Shown here one piece after another: positions 45,080 through 54,748 of a stretch of 64,000 bases of DNA; position 1 is the first letter of the stretch, and the number at the start of each line of letters is the position of its first letter. The DNA lies in NCBI GenBank assembly GCA_900317555.1, contig ONHF01000006.1:1-64000 (forward strand), written 5' to 3'. This stretch comes from an uncultured Lachnospiraceae bacterium (GTDB lineage: Bacteria; Bacillota; Clostridia; Lachnospirales; Lachnospiraceae). The notes below the pieces were generated by a model. It was not told the DNA's origin. It saw nothing but the letters and a program-made list of their open reading frames with translations, and did not search any database. A program made the translations under genes and the position numbers.

Positions 45080-46465
45080 ATGAGGAGATTTCAAATACTG
45101 GCAGCAGCCGGAATTTCGCTGATTCTTGCAGCCTGCGGCGTACAGACGCCGCCCGCGCTTTCAGCGGCGCAGACACAGACTCCTGCTGCCGGGAATACAG
45201 AAGAAACTGCAGCGGGAATGACAGATAATACTGCGGCGGCAGCGGCTGCTTCAACGTGGCAGGCTTCGACGGAGAAGACCGGGGGCGGGAACATGGAAGC
45301 AGCGGCTTCCACAACAGCGGATACGACAGAACCGGATGTGATCGCGGATACCGACTGGAAGAAGCTGTATCTTGACTTTCTGAATAACATGCGGGACCCG
45401 GACGGCAATCCATACGATCCGTCGATCTTCTCGACTGGCTTTATCTATGTCAACAACGATTCTGTCCCGGAGATGGTCATCAGTACGATGAGCGAAGCCG
45501 GAGGCAATCTGATTGCCGGCATCTTCCATGGTGAGGTCAAAACATACCAGACCGCCCGCCTCGGCCTCCGCTACGTTGAGAAACGGAACATCATTGACAA
45601 CGCGGACGGACATATGGGCGGGTATTATGATGAGCTTTTGCGGATGGGAGAGGATGATTTCGAACCGCTGCCGTCCGGAACGTATGGATTTCAGGATCCT
45701 TCGGGTACGAAAGACATCGCGGGCAATACGCAGATGGATTACGAATGGGACGGAAAGAGCGTTTCACAGGAGCAGTACCGGGAAAATCTGGAAAAAGCCT
45801 TCAACACGCGCAGAGCTGTTTCCTGGGAATCCGGCATGACGATGGACGATATGAAGAACTATTTACAGGGCAGCACCGCAGGAAAGAGCTACAAGGATGT
45901 TTACGCGGACATCGTCCGGACCGGAATCATCAAGGACGCTTATGGTGCGAATGATTACACAGGCTTTGCGCTGCAGCAGGCCGGCAGCGGCAATCCGGCA
46001 CTGATCGCGGTCAATGACAATGCTTTTTCGATTGTCAGGTATGACGACGGTATGCTGTTTCAGGGACCGGCCTGGTATTTCAGTCAGGACGCGAATGAAA
46101 CCATTCTTCTGTATCCGAAGACGGGATATGTGCAAAACAGCACAAAACGCACAGACGGCTCGTCCGAGAACTGGTACCGGATGCGGAACGGGTCTTTGGA
46201 GACGGTCATGTCCTGCTGGACCGAAGCCCTGACAGATTCGGACGGAAATCCCGTCAACGGAACCGACGGCCTGCCGTTAACCGGTTTTTATGTGGGAAAC
46301 GGATTCTGGAACGATGAAGAAGCCTACAGAGGCGCGCAGCGCAGAATGCAGCAGCAGGTACAGGGAGATTCGCCGCTGCGGATCGGGAAAGATCTGCTTT
46401 CCGGTAAAGACGGCGTCCAGTCCTACCTGTCGGGTGCGCAGATGCTGGAGAAGCTGTCGGACTGA
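45080..46465 (+). CDS. Secreted lipoprotein, function unknown
   Basis: A 461-residue lipoprotein: the signal peptide ends LAAC with the lipidated cysteine at C19. An Ala/Thr/Gly-rich linker follows to about residue 90, then a globular domain with several aromatic Gly/Asp-rich segments. I do not recognise the domain. Similar Ala/Thr linkers occur in PotD and MalE of this window. AAAGGAA lies ten bases before the ATG; a TTG three codons earlier is too close to it. Confidence 0.8.
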   Translation: MRRFQILAAAGISLILAACGVQTPPALSAAQTQTPAAGNTEETAAGMTDNTAAAAAASTWQASTEKTGGGNMEAAASTTADTTEPDVIADTDWKKLYLDFLNNMRDPDGNPYDPSIFSTGFIYVNNDSVPEMVISTMSEAGGNLIAGIFHGEVKTYQTARLGLRYVEKRNIIDNADGHMGGYYDELLRMGEDDFEPLPSGTYGFQDPSGTKDIAGNTQMDYEWDGKSVSQEQYRENLEKAFNTRRAVSWESGMTMDDMKNYLQGSTAGKSYKDVYADIVRTGIIKDAYGANDYTGFALQQAGSGNPALIAVNDNAFSIVRYDDGMLFQGPAWYFSQDANETILLYPKTGYVQNSTKRTDGSSENWYRMRNGSLETVMSCWTEALTDSDGNPVNGTDGLPLTGFYVGNGFWNDEEAYRGAQRRMQQQVQGDSPLRIGKDLLSGKDGVQSYLSGAQMLEKLSD

Positions 46466-46489
46466 ATGTATGGCGGATAAGGAAGCAGA

Positions 46490-47641
46490 ATGAAGTTTTT
46501 ACATTTATCGGATCTTCATATCGGTCTGAAACTGATGAACCGGGACATGGGAGAGGATCAGGCGTATGTTTTCCGGGAAATCGTGGAGATTGCCGCAGAC
46601 AGGCAGCCGGACGCGATTGTCATCGCCGGCGATATTTATGACAAGGCCGTTCCGTCCGCGGAGGCGGCTACGCTGTTTGACCGGTTTATATCTGCATTGA
46701 CGCAGGCTCTGCCGTCCGCCGTGATCATGATGATCAGCGGCAACCATGACAGTGCGCCGAGATTGAACATCTACCGTCAGATACTTCGCAGCCGGAACGT
46801 ATATATGATCGGGCTGCCGCCGCAGAGGCCGGAAGATCACATCGAGAAAATCACACTCCGGGATGCTTACGGCCCCGTGAATTTTTACCTGCTGCCGTTC
46901 GTGAAGCCGTCCATGATTCGCGATATTGCGGGAACGGATGAGAACGGAAACAGTCTTTCTTATGACGCTTCGGTTCACCGGCTGATTGAGCGGGAGAAGA
47001 TCGACGGGAATCAGCGGAATGTGCTGGTCAGCCATCAGTTTTATCTGCCTTCGGGAGCTGATCCCAACGATGTGGAACGGATGGATTCCGAGATCCGCAT
47101 GGCCGGCAATATCGACGAAGTGCGCGCGGATATTCTGGAGAGGTTTGACTACGCGGCTCTCGGCCACATCCATAAGCCGATGCGGGTCGGCAGTGAGTTC
47201 TTCCGTTATCCGGGGACACCGATGGCCTGCTCTTTCAGTGAGGCGGGGCAGCAGAAGGGGATCATCGAAGTCGAGCTTTCAGAGAAAGGCCATGTCCGGA
47301 CAAATGTACTGCCGCTGCAGCCGCTCCATGGGGTCCGCGTGATCCGGGGATCGCTGCGCGATGTTCTGCAGCAGGGGTGTGAGGATTATGTCAGCGTTGT
47401 TTTGACGGACAAAGAGGATCTTGACGTCATCGACATGCAGGATTATATCCGGCAGGCCTTTCCGAATGTACTCGAAATCCGAAGAGACGCCGTGCGGGAA
47501 GTCAATACCGGCATAGAAGCTGCGGAGGAGATTCTGATGGACCCGTTTGCGCTGTGCCGCAGTTATCTGGGGGATCTGGACGAAGAGGAACAGGAGCTTC
47601 TGCGCAGTGTCATCAATGAAGCAGCGGAGGGAAACGGATGA
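46490..47641 (+). CDS. sbcD: DNA double-strand exonuclease subunit SbcD
   Basis: A 383-residue metal-dependent nuclease (Mre11 family) that processes DNA ends and hairpins with SbcC. The five phosphoesterase motifs are visible: DLHIG (8-12), GDIYD, GNHDS, and the two histidine motifs SHQF and GHIHK. It overlaps sbcC by four bases. Its partner is broken (see next), so activity of the complex is in doubt. Confidence 0.94.
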   Translation: MKFLHLSDLHIGLKLMNRDMGEDQAYVFREIVEIAADRQPDAIVIAGDIYDKAVPSAEAATLFDRFISALTQALPSAVIMMISGNHDSAPRLNIYRQILRSRNVYMIGLPPQRPEDHIEKITLRDAYGPVNFYLLPFVKPSMIRDIAGTDENGNSLSYDASVHRLIEREKIDGNQRNVLVSHQFYLPSGADPNDVERMDSEIRMAGNIDEVRADILERFDYAALGHIHKPMRVGSEFFRYPGTPMACSFSEAGQQKGIIEVELSEKGHVRTNVLPLQPLHGVRVIRGSLRDVLQQGCEDYVSVVLTDKEDLDVIDMQDYIRQAFPNVLEIRRDAVREVNTGIEAAEEILMDPFALCRSYLGDLDEEEQELLRSVINEAAEGNG

Positions 47642-50600
47642 AGCCGGTCAGGCTGGTGATGCAGGCGTTCGGCTCGTACGCGGGACGCACGGTCATTGAT
47701 TTTGAAAAACCCAATCAGAACATCTTTCTGATAACCGGAGATACCGGCGCCGGGAAGACGACGGTGTTTGACGCGATTGTTTTTGCGCTGTACGGAGAGG
47801 CAAGCTCCAGTACAAATCGAAAGGACGGCGCAGAACTGCAGAGTCAGTACGCAGCTCTTGACGTGGAGCCCTATGTGGAACTGACGTTTACGGAAACCAG
47901 CGGCGGCAGGGATCTTCTGTACACGGTGAGACGCTCTCCCCGGCACTTCCGAAAGGCGAAGAGGAGCGGCGCGGCGAATCAGGCAGTTCCGGAAAACATT
48001 GACCTGTTTATGCCGGACGGATCGGAGTATCCGCAGAAGGAAGCTGCCGCAAAGCTCGTTGAGATCACGGGACTTACGAAGGAGCAGTTCTCTCAGGTGG
48101 CAATGATCCAGAAAACGGGAAATTTTCCGGAAGCTCTTTGGTACGGAAATCTTCGACCGGATTGTCAGGATTCTTTCCATGCAAGTCTCCGGGAAAAAGA
48201 CACAGATTCTCGAGGCACAGAGCGCGATGCTTGCCGAAGTCCGGCACTGCAGCCTGCCGGAGCAGGAAGACGGGGCAGGCGCTGATCGCGAGGCCGGCGA
48301 TCCTTCTGCGGAAGAAAAACTTTCGGAGCTTATCAAGCTGCGGCACCAGCTTCTGTCCGAGAAGAAGATGAACGCGGCCGCACTTGCAAGGTTTACAGAG
48401 CTTTTAGAATGGCTGTGCGGGAAGCTGGAGCAGGCACTTTCGGATCTTTCGGAGAAAACGCGGCAGGCATCCATCCTTCGCGATGAAAAGCGGGGGCAGT
48501 ATACGCAGGCGAAGACACTCGCGGCGTCTTTTGAACAGCTTGAGCAGGCGCGCGCACGGCTCCTGGAGCTTGACTCTATGGAAGAGGAAATTCGTGACAC
48601 GGAGAAGATCGGCGAAAAGATCGAAGATGCCTATGAAATTCTGCAGTGTTATACGGCGCTGCAGGAGTCGGACAAATCCCTGACCGCAAAGTCTGCGGAG
48701 CTTTCGGATCAAAGAGAGAAGCTGCCGCTCCTGCAGAAGGTGCAGAGTCTTCGCGAAGCCACGCTCTTACAGGCAAAACAAAGAGAGGACGAAGAGCGTT
48801 CCACGGACACAAAGGTGCGGGAGCGCGTGCGGCTGGCGCTGGATACGCTGGAAAAGGCGCAGACAGCAAACGAGAAGAAAGAGCGTTGTGAACAGGCGGC
48901 GAGGGAAGCAGGGAACCTGCTTCTGCAGGCCGATGAAAACCTGCGGGCGTACGATAAAAAGGCCGCAGAGTGGCAGGAGACGCAGGCAAGGCTTTCCGGG
49001 GCGGACGGAAGGCTTGCCGAATGGGAGATGCGCTTCCGGACTGGCCGTGAAATCGCGCAGCTGATCCGCAGGGCCAAGGAGCAGCGTAGAGATCTGGAAC
49101 AGCAGCGGAAGAGTGCGCGGCAGGCGGCGGAAGATTACAGTCTTGTCACCCGCGCCTGTGAAGAGAAAAGAGCGGCATATGAAAGTGCGAACAGCGCCTT
49201 TCTGGACGCGCAGGCAGGCTACCTTGCCGCAACGCTGATGGAAGGAAAGCCGTGTCCTGTCTGCGGATCGACGCATCATCCTGCGCCATGCAGCACACCG
49301 TCAGGTAACCAGGGGCTGACGAGGGAAAAGATCGACGCTCTTTCACAGGAAGTGTCTGCCCTTGAAAAAGAGAGAATGGAAAAATCCGCGCTCTCGGGCG
49401 CGGCGGCAAAAGTTCTTCTGGAAAAGCAGAAGAACTATAAAGAAGCAGTGCAAACGATTCGGACAAACCTTGTAAATGAAGGCACAGGGCTCGAAATCCC
49501 GGACGAGATTACGCTCGATGATGAGATAAAGATTCTGCGTGCATGGGCGGATATTCTGAAGGCACAGGAGGAGAAGCTGCGCACAGATGCCGCAAAGCTG
49601 AAAGAGGCTTCGGATAATCTCAAGGGAGTTGCAGAGGAAAGAACGAGACTCCGGACGAAGCTCCGGGAAGCGCAGGAGGCGGATACAAAGGCGAAGGAAG
49701 AACTCTCGGGCGCGACGGCAGCTCTTCTTGAGATCGGCAGTCATCTGCATGATTTCCGGACGAAGGAGGAAGCGCGGACTGCTCTGGAAGCTGCGGACGC
49801 CGCACTTTCCGGAGCAGCCGCTGCGGCTGAGAGCGCAAGAAAAGACGCGCAGGAGAGCAGGGAGCAGTTGAACAGCTGCGCTGCCCTGATCCGGCAATAT
49901 GAGGCGGAGCTGCCTCTTCTTGAAAAGGACAGAAGCCGGAAGGAAGCGGCATATCAGGATATTCTTGCAAAAAAACATTTTGCGGATGATGCGTCGTGGA
50001 TGGAGCTGACGAGTGGGTGGACGAAAGAGGACAGGAAAGCGATGCGGGACAAGGTCAGCCGTTTCCGCCAGGACAAGGCAGCGGTCACGGGGGCACTGGA
50101 GACAGCGCGCAAAGCCGTCTCGGGTCAGGAGAAGCCGGATCTGGAAGCGCTTTCGGCCGCACAGGAAGAGGCGCAGCAGCAGCTGGACAGGATGCAGGGA
50201 GAGGAGCAGAGGCTCCGGCAGATTTACAGTACAAATCAAGCTGCTCTGGATTCGCTGAAGCCGCAGCTGCAGGAGCGGACGAAGGTCATGGAGGAATATG
50301 GCAGAATCTGTGATTTATATGAGCGGCTGGGCGGTAAGCAGACCGGTGCCCGCATGGATATAGAAACCTTCGTGCAGAGAAGATATCTGCAGAGAATTCT
50401 GCGATGCGCGAACGCACGGTTTTCTGAAATGTCTGCCGGACAGTTTGAACTGCGTATGGTCGATCTAGCGAAAGCGGGAACAGGCAGAAATCACGGGCTG
50501 GATCTTCTCGTCTATTCCAATGTAACCGGGAAAGAGCGCGAAATCCGGACACTTTCGGGCGGCGAGTCGTTTATGGCGGCGCTTTCTCTGGCGCTTGGCA

Positions 50601-50845
50601 TGGCGGATCAGATCCGGGAAAGCGCGGCCTCGATCAACCTTGATATCATGTTCATTGACGAGGGCTTCGGAACACTGGACGATCATGCGAGGGATCAGGC
50701 AGTGCGTGTTTTGCAAAGAATGGCGGGAGGATCAAGGATGATCGGTATTATCTCGCATGTGTCGGAACTTAAGCAGGAAATCGACGATCAGCTGATCATC
50801 ACAAAAGACGACGCGGGAAGCCACGCCCGCTGGCAGATCAGCTGA
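47638..50845 (+). pseudogene. sbcC: sbcC, broken by an internal deletion and frameshift
   Basis: The ATPase of the SbcCD nuclease, in two frames. The first (47638-48285) holds Walker A GDTGAGKTT and reads normally to FSQVAMI at about 48108, then loses the frame. The second frame continues correctly from about 48110 as REIFRKLFGTEIFDRIVRIL and runs to 50845, with coiled coils, the zinc hook CPVCGST, the signature LSGGES and Walker B IMFIDEGFGTLDD. Compared with the family, about 13 to 15 codons (the Q-loop segment typified by AQGEF) are missing at the junction. The loss is 3n-1 bases, so one event explains both. A real lesion or an assembly error are both possible. Confidence 0.85.
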
Positions 50846-50914
50846 CAGGGACACAAGAATACGAAAAGCCGGATGCCGCCGTATGTGCGCAGCGCGGGGA
50901 AAGAATGGTGCAGT

Positions 50915-51418
50915 ATGGAAGAAGAACAGCAGAAATTTGAAAAGGGATACAAAGCGCCGCGGGAGTCCGTCGTTGAGACGATCAAATCCGTCCGTTCCTC
51001 GGACATCAACGGCTATGGCAGACTCTTCGGCGGCCGGCTGATGGAATGGATCGATGAAACGGCGGGGCTGGCCGCCGTTATGCACTGCAACCGGATGGTT
51101 ACCACCGCAGCAGTCGATAACCTGCAGTTTAAAGCCGGCGTAAGCCTGGGTGAAATTGTCGTCCTGCGGGCAAAGGTCACCTATGTGGGACACACATCGG
51201 TTGAAGTGCGGACAGATACGTATGTGCAGGACGTTGAGACGGGAATTCGAAAACCGGTTAACAGGGCATATCTGACCGAGGTCTGCGTTGATAAGGACGG
51301 CAGGCCTGTACCGGTTCCTTACGGGCTCCTTCTGGAAACGGAAAATGACCGCGCGGAGTACGAAGGCGCGAAACTGAGGAGGAAGTACCGGAAGCTCCGC
51401 CGGGAAGAAGGGTTCTGA
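50915..51418 (+). CDS. Acyl-CoA thioesterase, hotdog fold
   Basis: A 167-residue thioesterase of the YciA/BACH group that hydrolyses acyl-CoA. GYGRLFGGRLMEWIDETAG contains the helix of the hotdog fold and the acidic catalytic residue. The ATG at 50915 starts at the domain; an upstream ATG at 50873 adds 14 residues. The Shine-Dalgarno is weak for either. It ends about 65 bp before the hairpin that opens the next operon. Confidence 0.88.
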   Translation: MEEEQQKFEKGYKAPRESVVETIKSVRSSDINGYGRLFGGRLMEWIDETAGLAAVMHCNRMVTTAAVDNLQFKAGVSLGEIVVLRAKVTYVGHTSVEVRTDTYVQDVETGIRKPVNRAYLTEVCVDKDGRPVPVPYGLLLETENDRAEYEGAKLRRKYRKLRREEGF

Positions 51419-51482
51419 AAAACGCGCCAGATGCCTTTCTTTAGAAATCTTAAGACGGCATTAACATTCAATTATGGAAAAG

Positions 51483-51526
51483 CTCCTACATTCATAAGAG
51501 TAAGCATTATGAATGCAGGAGTTTTT
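51483..51526 (+). terminator. Hairpin with T tract that also contains the next gene's ribosome site
   Basis: CTCCTACATTCATAA (51483-51497) pairs with TTATGAATGCAGGAG (51507-51521), one mismatch, followed by TTTTT. It ends the thioesterase unit. The following ATG (51529) is only two bases after the T tract, and its AGGAG ribosome site (51517-51521) lies in the 3' arm. The hairpin can therefore both stop transcription and hide the ribosome site. Confidence 0.8.
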
Positions 51527-51528
51527 GT

Positions 51529-53073
51529 ATGGGCTATAATTCTTTCTTATATCTGGGCGCGTTTTTGCCGGCAGTTCTTGTTTTGTACCAGCTTACGCCG
51601 GAAAAATACCGCAAATACACGCTGCTGGCCTTCAGCTGGACATACTTCTTCCTTCTCAGCCGGTTTCTAGTACTATATCTGATTCTTACGAGTGTCTTTG
51701 TCTATGTCCTCGGTCTTTGGATGGGAAGGAAGAAAGAGGGCGAACCGCCGAAGGCACGTAAGACAAGGAGAGCGCGTCTTGCCACCTTTGGCGTCCTCGT
51801 TCTGTTCGGGATTCTTCTTGTCGTCAAATACAGCCGTTTTGTCGCAGGGACCATTAATTCCATCCGCATCGCGCATGCGATGAAGCCCTTTGACATTCTG
51901 AAGATCGCGGTTCCGGTCGGCATCTCCTACTATACGCTGGAAGCAGCCGGATATCTGCTCGAAGTCAAGTGGAAGCGGATCAAGCCGGAGCGGGATTTCG
52001 TAAAGCTTGCGCTTTTTCTTGGTTTCTTCCCGCAGACAATGGAAGGCCCGATCGCGCGGTATCAGGACACCGCGGATCAGCTGGTAAGCGGCAAAGACCT
52101 GCAGAGCGAGGACCTGCGCGACGGGAGCGTCCGGATTCTGTGGGGCCTGTTCAAGAAGATGGTGATCGCGGACCGGCTGAACACATTGGTTGCGACTTTC
52201 TATAATTATCACGCAAATTTCAGCGGCGCCATGACGCTCACTGCGGGTATCGCGTATACGCTGCAGCTTTACATGGATTTTTCCGGAACCTGCGATATCA
52301 TCATCGGATCGGCGCAGCTGTTCGGTATCTGCCTGCCTGAGAATTTCCGGCAGCCGTTCTTCTCGCAGAGCGCTTCCGAGTTCTGGCGCCGCTGGCATAT
52401 TTCACTCGGTGTGTGGCTGAAAACGTACGTCTTTTATCCGGTTTCGGTTTCCGGGCTGTCGATGCGCTGGATGAAGTTTTCGAAGGAGCGTTTCGGCAAA
52501 TATATTTCCCGGGTTGGTGAAGCCGCGATCGCTCTGTTCCCGGTCTGGCTGTTTAACGGCATCTGGCACGGTCCGCAGTGGAACTATCTCGTCTACGGCA
52601 TGTATTATTTCGTGCTGCTGCTTCTCGAGACGATTCTGGAACCCGCCAAAACAGAATTCTACAGAGTTCTCGGCCTCCGGAAGGACGCGTTGTTTTTCCG
52701 GGTTTTCCGGACAGTTCGAACCTTATGCGTCATTGTTCTCGGAGAGATGTTTTTCCGGGCGGACGGTCTGAGAACCGGCCTTTCGATGGTGAAAAGCATC
52801 TTCGGGGCGCCGCAGTTCTCCATGCTTCGTGACGGAACGCTGCTGCATATGGGACTGGATCCCGGAGATTTCGCGGCAATCCTTCTTGGAACGGTCATTG
52901 TCATCATTTATGACTGTCTTCGCGAAAAGGGAATCCGTCCGGGGGAACTGCTGCAGAACAAAAGCGCGGCTCTTCGCTGGAGCGCGTATTATGCGCTGAT
53001 ATTCGCGGTCATTATCTTCGGAGCCTACGGGCCGGGATATCAGCAGGTTGACATGATCTATGCGGGATTTTGA
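51529..53073 (+). CDS. MBOAT family O-acyltransferase (AlgI-like), first copy
   Basis: An integral membrane acyltransferase of 514 residues with about 11 helices. The catalytic histidine is H347 in FNGIWHGPQWNYL, and FWRRWHISLGVWLKTYVFYP is the second signature of the AlgI/DltB group. These enzymes move acyl groups across the membrane to a partner that acylates a cell-surface polymer. The partner is the SGNH protein that starts two bases after its stop. The polymer is not known: peptidoglycan, teichoic acid or exopolysaccharide are all possible. Confidence 0.93.
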   Translation: MGYNSFLYLGAFLPAVLVLYQLTPEKYRKYTLLAFSWTYFFLLSRFLVLYLILTSVFVYVLGLWMGRKKEGEPPKARKTRRARLATFGVLVLFGILLVVKYSRFVAGTINSIRIAHAMKPFDILKIAVPVGISYYTLEAAGYLLEVKWKRIKPERDFVKLALFLGFFPQTMEGPIARYQDTADQLVSGKDLQSEDLRDGSVRILWGLFKKMVIADRLNTLVATFYNYHANFSGAMTLTAGIAYTLQLYMDFSGTCDIIIGSAQLFGICLPENFRQPFFSQSASEFWRRWHISLGVWLKTYVFYPVSVSGLSMRWMKFSKERFGKYISRVGEAAIALFPVWLFNGIWHGPQWNYLVYGMYYFVLLLLETILEPAKTEFYRVLGLRKDALFFRVFRTVRTLCVIVLGEMFFRADGLRTGLSMVKSIFGAPQFSMLRDGTLLHMGLDPGDFAAILLGTVIVIIYDCLREKGIRPGELLQNKSAALRWSAYYALIFAVIIFGAYGPGYQQVDMIYAGF

Positions 53074-53075
53074 TT

Positions 53076-54056
53076 ATGAATAACGGAAAACGGATTACGG
53101 CATTCTTTCTGATTCTTCTTTGCCTGATCTTTCTTTCCTCCGGCCTTTTTTACCGGGCTGCGAAGAAGACGCAGGACCCTTCGCTGCTTCGCAGAAATGC
53201 GGTCTTTATGGACCTGGAAAAGGAGCCGCGGGAGAGCATTGATCTTTTAGTCCTCGGCGACAGTGAAAGTTATACCAGTATCTCTCCGATGCAGGTTTAT
53301 AATGAGACCGGCATCACTACGTATGTCGCGGGGCAGTCCGGCCAGAACATGGCGGAGATGTACCATATGTTCGAGACGGCCATGAAAACGCAGACCCCGA
53401 AAGCCATCATGATTGAAACGCACGCGCTGATTCACTCCAAGGGATCGGCATACGATCTCCAGAATATGGGGACCGAGCTTGCGCAGACGTGTTTTCCCGT
53501 TTTCTCTTATCACAATCTCTGGAAAGGACGCCTTGCGGGAGAGAGCGCCAGGGTAAGCGCATGGAAGGGATTCCGGGTCAAGAGCGGCGTCCGCGCCTGC
53601 CTCGATACAAAGAAATATATGAAACCGACGGATCATATCCGGATGGTTCCTTCCGGCAACCGGGCAATCTTTGACAAGATTCTGAAAGAATGTAAGGATA
53701 AGAATATCGAGGTCGTGCTGTACAGCGCTCCCTCACCCGTGAACTACAGTTACGCGAATCACAACGGGATTGCGCTGCTTGCGCAGGAGAGCGGCGTTCC
53801 CTATCTGGATCTGAATCTGGAGACGGCAGACATCGGGATCGACTGGCTGCGGGATACGATGGACGCGGGCGACCACCTGAATATTTCCGGTGCCGAGAAA
53901 ACAACGCAGTACCTGATCCCCTTCCTGCAGAGCCTGAACCTTCCGGATCACCGGGGGCAGAAGGCTTATGCGGCATGGGATCATCTCGCTGGAAAGTACG
54001 ACAGCCAGGTGGCCGGAATGATCCGTAAAATCAGAGGAAGCAATGAAAAAGTATAG
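53076..54056 (+). CDS. SGNH-type acyl-transfer partner, membrane-anchored, first copy
   Basis: About 326 residues. One N-terminal helix (about 8-28) anchors it, with the domain outside. GDSESYTS (block I serine) at about 65-72 and DAGDHLNISG near the C-terminus (block V Asp/His) mark an SGNH/GDSL fold of the AlgX/DltD type. It probably transfers the acyl group supplied by the preceding MBOAT protein. ATG 53076 is used; a TTG two codons earlier overlaps the preceding stop. It overlaps the response regulator gene by 14 bases. Confidence 0.85.
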   Translation: MNNGKRITAFFLILLCLIFLSSGLFYRAAKKTQDPSLLRRNAVFMDLEKEPRESIDLLVLGDSESYTSISPMQVYNETGITTYVAGQSGQNMAEMYHMFETAMKTQTPKAIMIETHALIHSKGSAYDLQNMGTELAQTCFPVFSYHNLWKGRLAGESARVSAWKGFRVKSGVRACLDTKKYMKPTDHIRMVPSGNRAIFDKILKECKDKNIEVVLYSAPSPVNYSYANHNGIALLAQESGVPYLDLNLETADIGIDWLRDTMDAGDHLNISGAEKTTQYLIPFLQSLNLPDHRGQKAYAAWDHLAGKYDSQVAGMIRKIRGSNEKV

Positions 54057-54747
54057 AATACTGATCGCGGAAGATGACAAAGACATCATTGAAGTTTTAA
54101 AGCTCTATCTCGAAAATGAAGGTTACGAAGTCGAAAGTGCCACGGACGGCGCAGCGGCGCTGCGCGTAATACAGAATGAAGAGGTGGACCTCGGACTGTT
54201 TGACCTCATGATGCCGAAGATGAACGGCTATGATCTGATCCGGGAAGTCCGCAGAAACTATAATATGCCGATTATCATCCTGTCCGCCAAACGGGAAGAC
54301 AGCGACAAGATCATAGGGCTCGATATCGGAGCCGACGATTATCTGACAAAACCGTTTAATCCGCTGGAAGTCGTCGCGAGGGTCCGGGCGGCGCTTCGCA
54401 GGTTTTACAAGCTCAATCCCGCATCGGACACGGGTACGGGAGAGCTGCAAAGAGGAGATCTGACCATCAATCTGCAGACGATGCAGCTGCATAAGGGAGA
54501 GAAAGAGATACCGGTCACGGCGACGGAACTGAAGATTCTGATGATGCTGATGAAAAATCCGGGCCGCGTCTACACCAAGGTGCAGATCGCGCAGCAGCTC
54601 AACGGCCGGTACTTTGAAAGCGATGAAAACACAATCATGGTTCATATCTCGAATCTGCGGGAAAAGATCGAGGAAGACAGCAGGAATCCGAAATATCTGA
54701 TTACCGTGCGGGGACTCGGCTACAAATTCGGGGATTTCAGAAACTGA
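54043..54747 (+). CDS. OmpR-family response regulator
   Basis: A 234-residue transcription factor. The receiver has the acidic pocket EDDKD (10-14), the phosphate acceptor D54 in LFDLMMPKMNG, the threonine/serine in LSAKR and K in TKPFNP. The winged helix is at about 140-230 (VTATELKILMMLMKN). It starts inside the preceding SGNH gene, so translation is coupled, and it is followed one base later by its kinase. It likely controls this acylation cluster. Confidence 0.94.
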   Translation: MKKYRILIAEDDKDIIEVLKLYLENEGYEVESATDGAAALRVIQNEEVDLGLFDLMMPKMNGYDLIREVRRNYNMPIIILSAKREDSDKIIGLDIGADDYLTKPFNPLEVVARVRAALRRFYKLNPASDTGTGELQRGDLTINLQTMQLHKGEKEIPVTATELKILMMLMKNPGRVYTKVQIAQQLNGRYFESDENTIMVHISNLREKIEEDSRNPKYLITVRGLGYKFGDFRN

Positions 54748-54748
54748 A

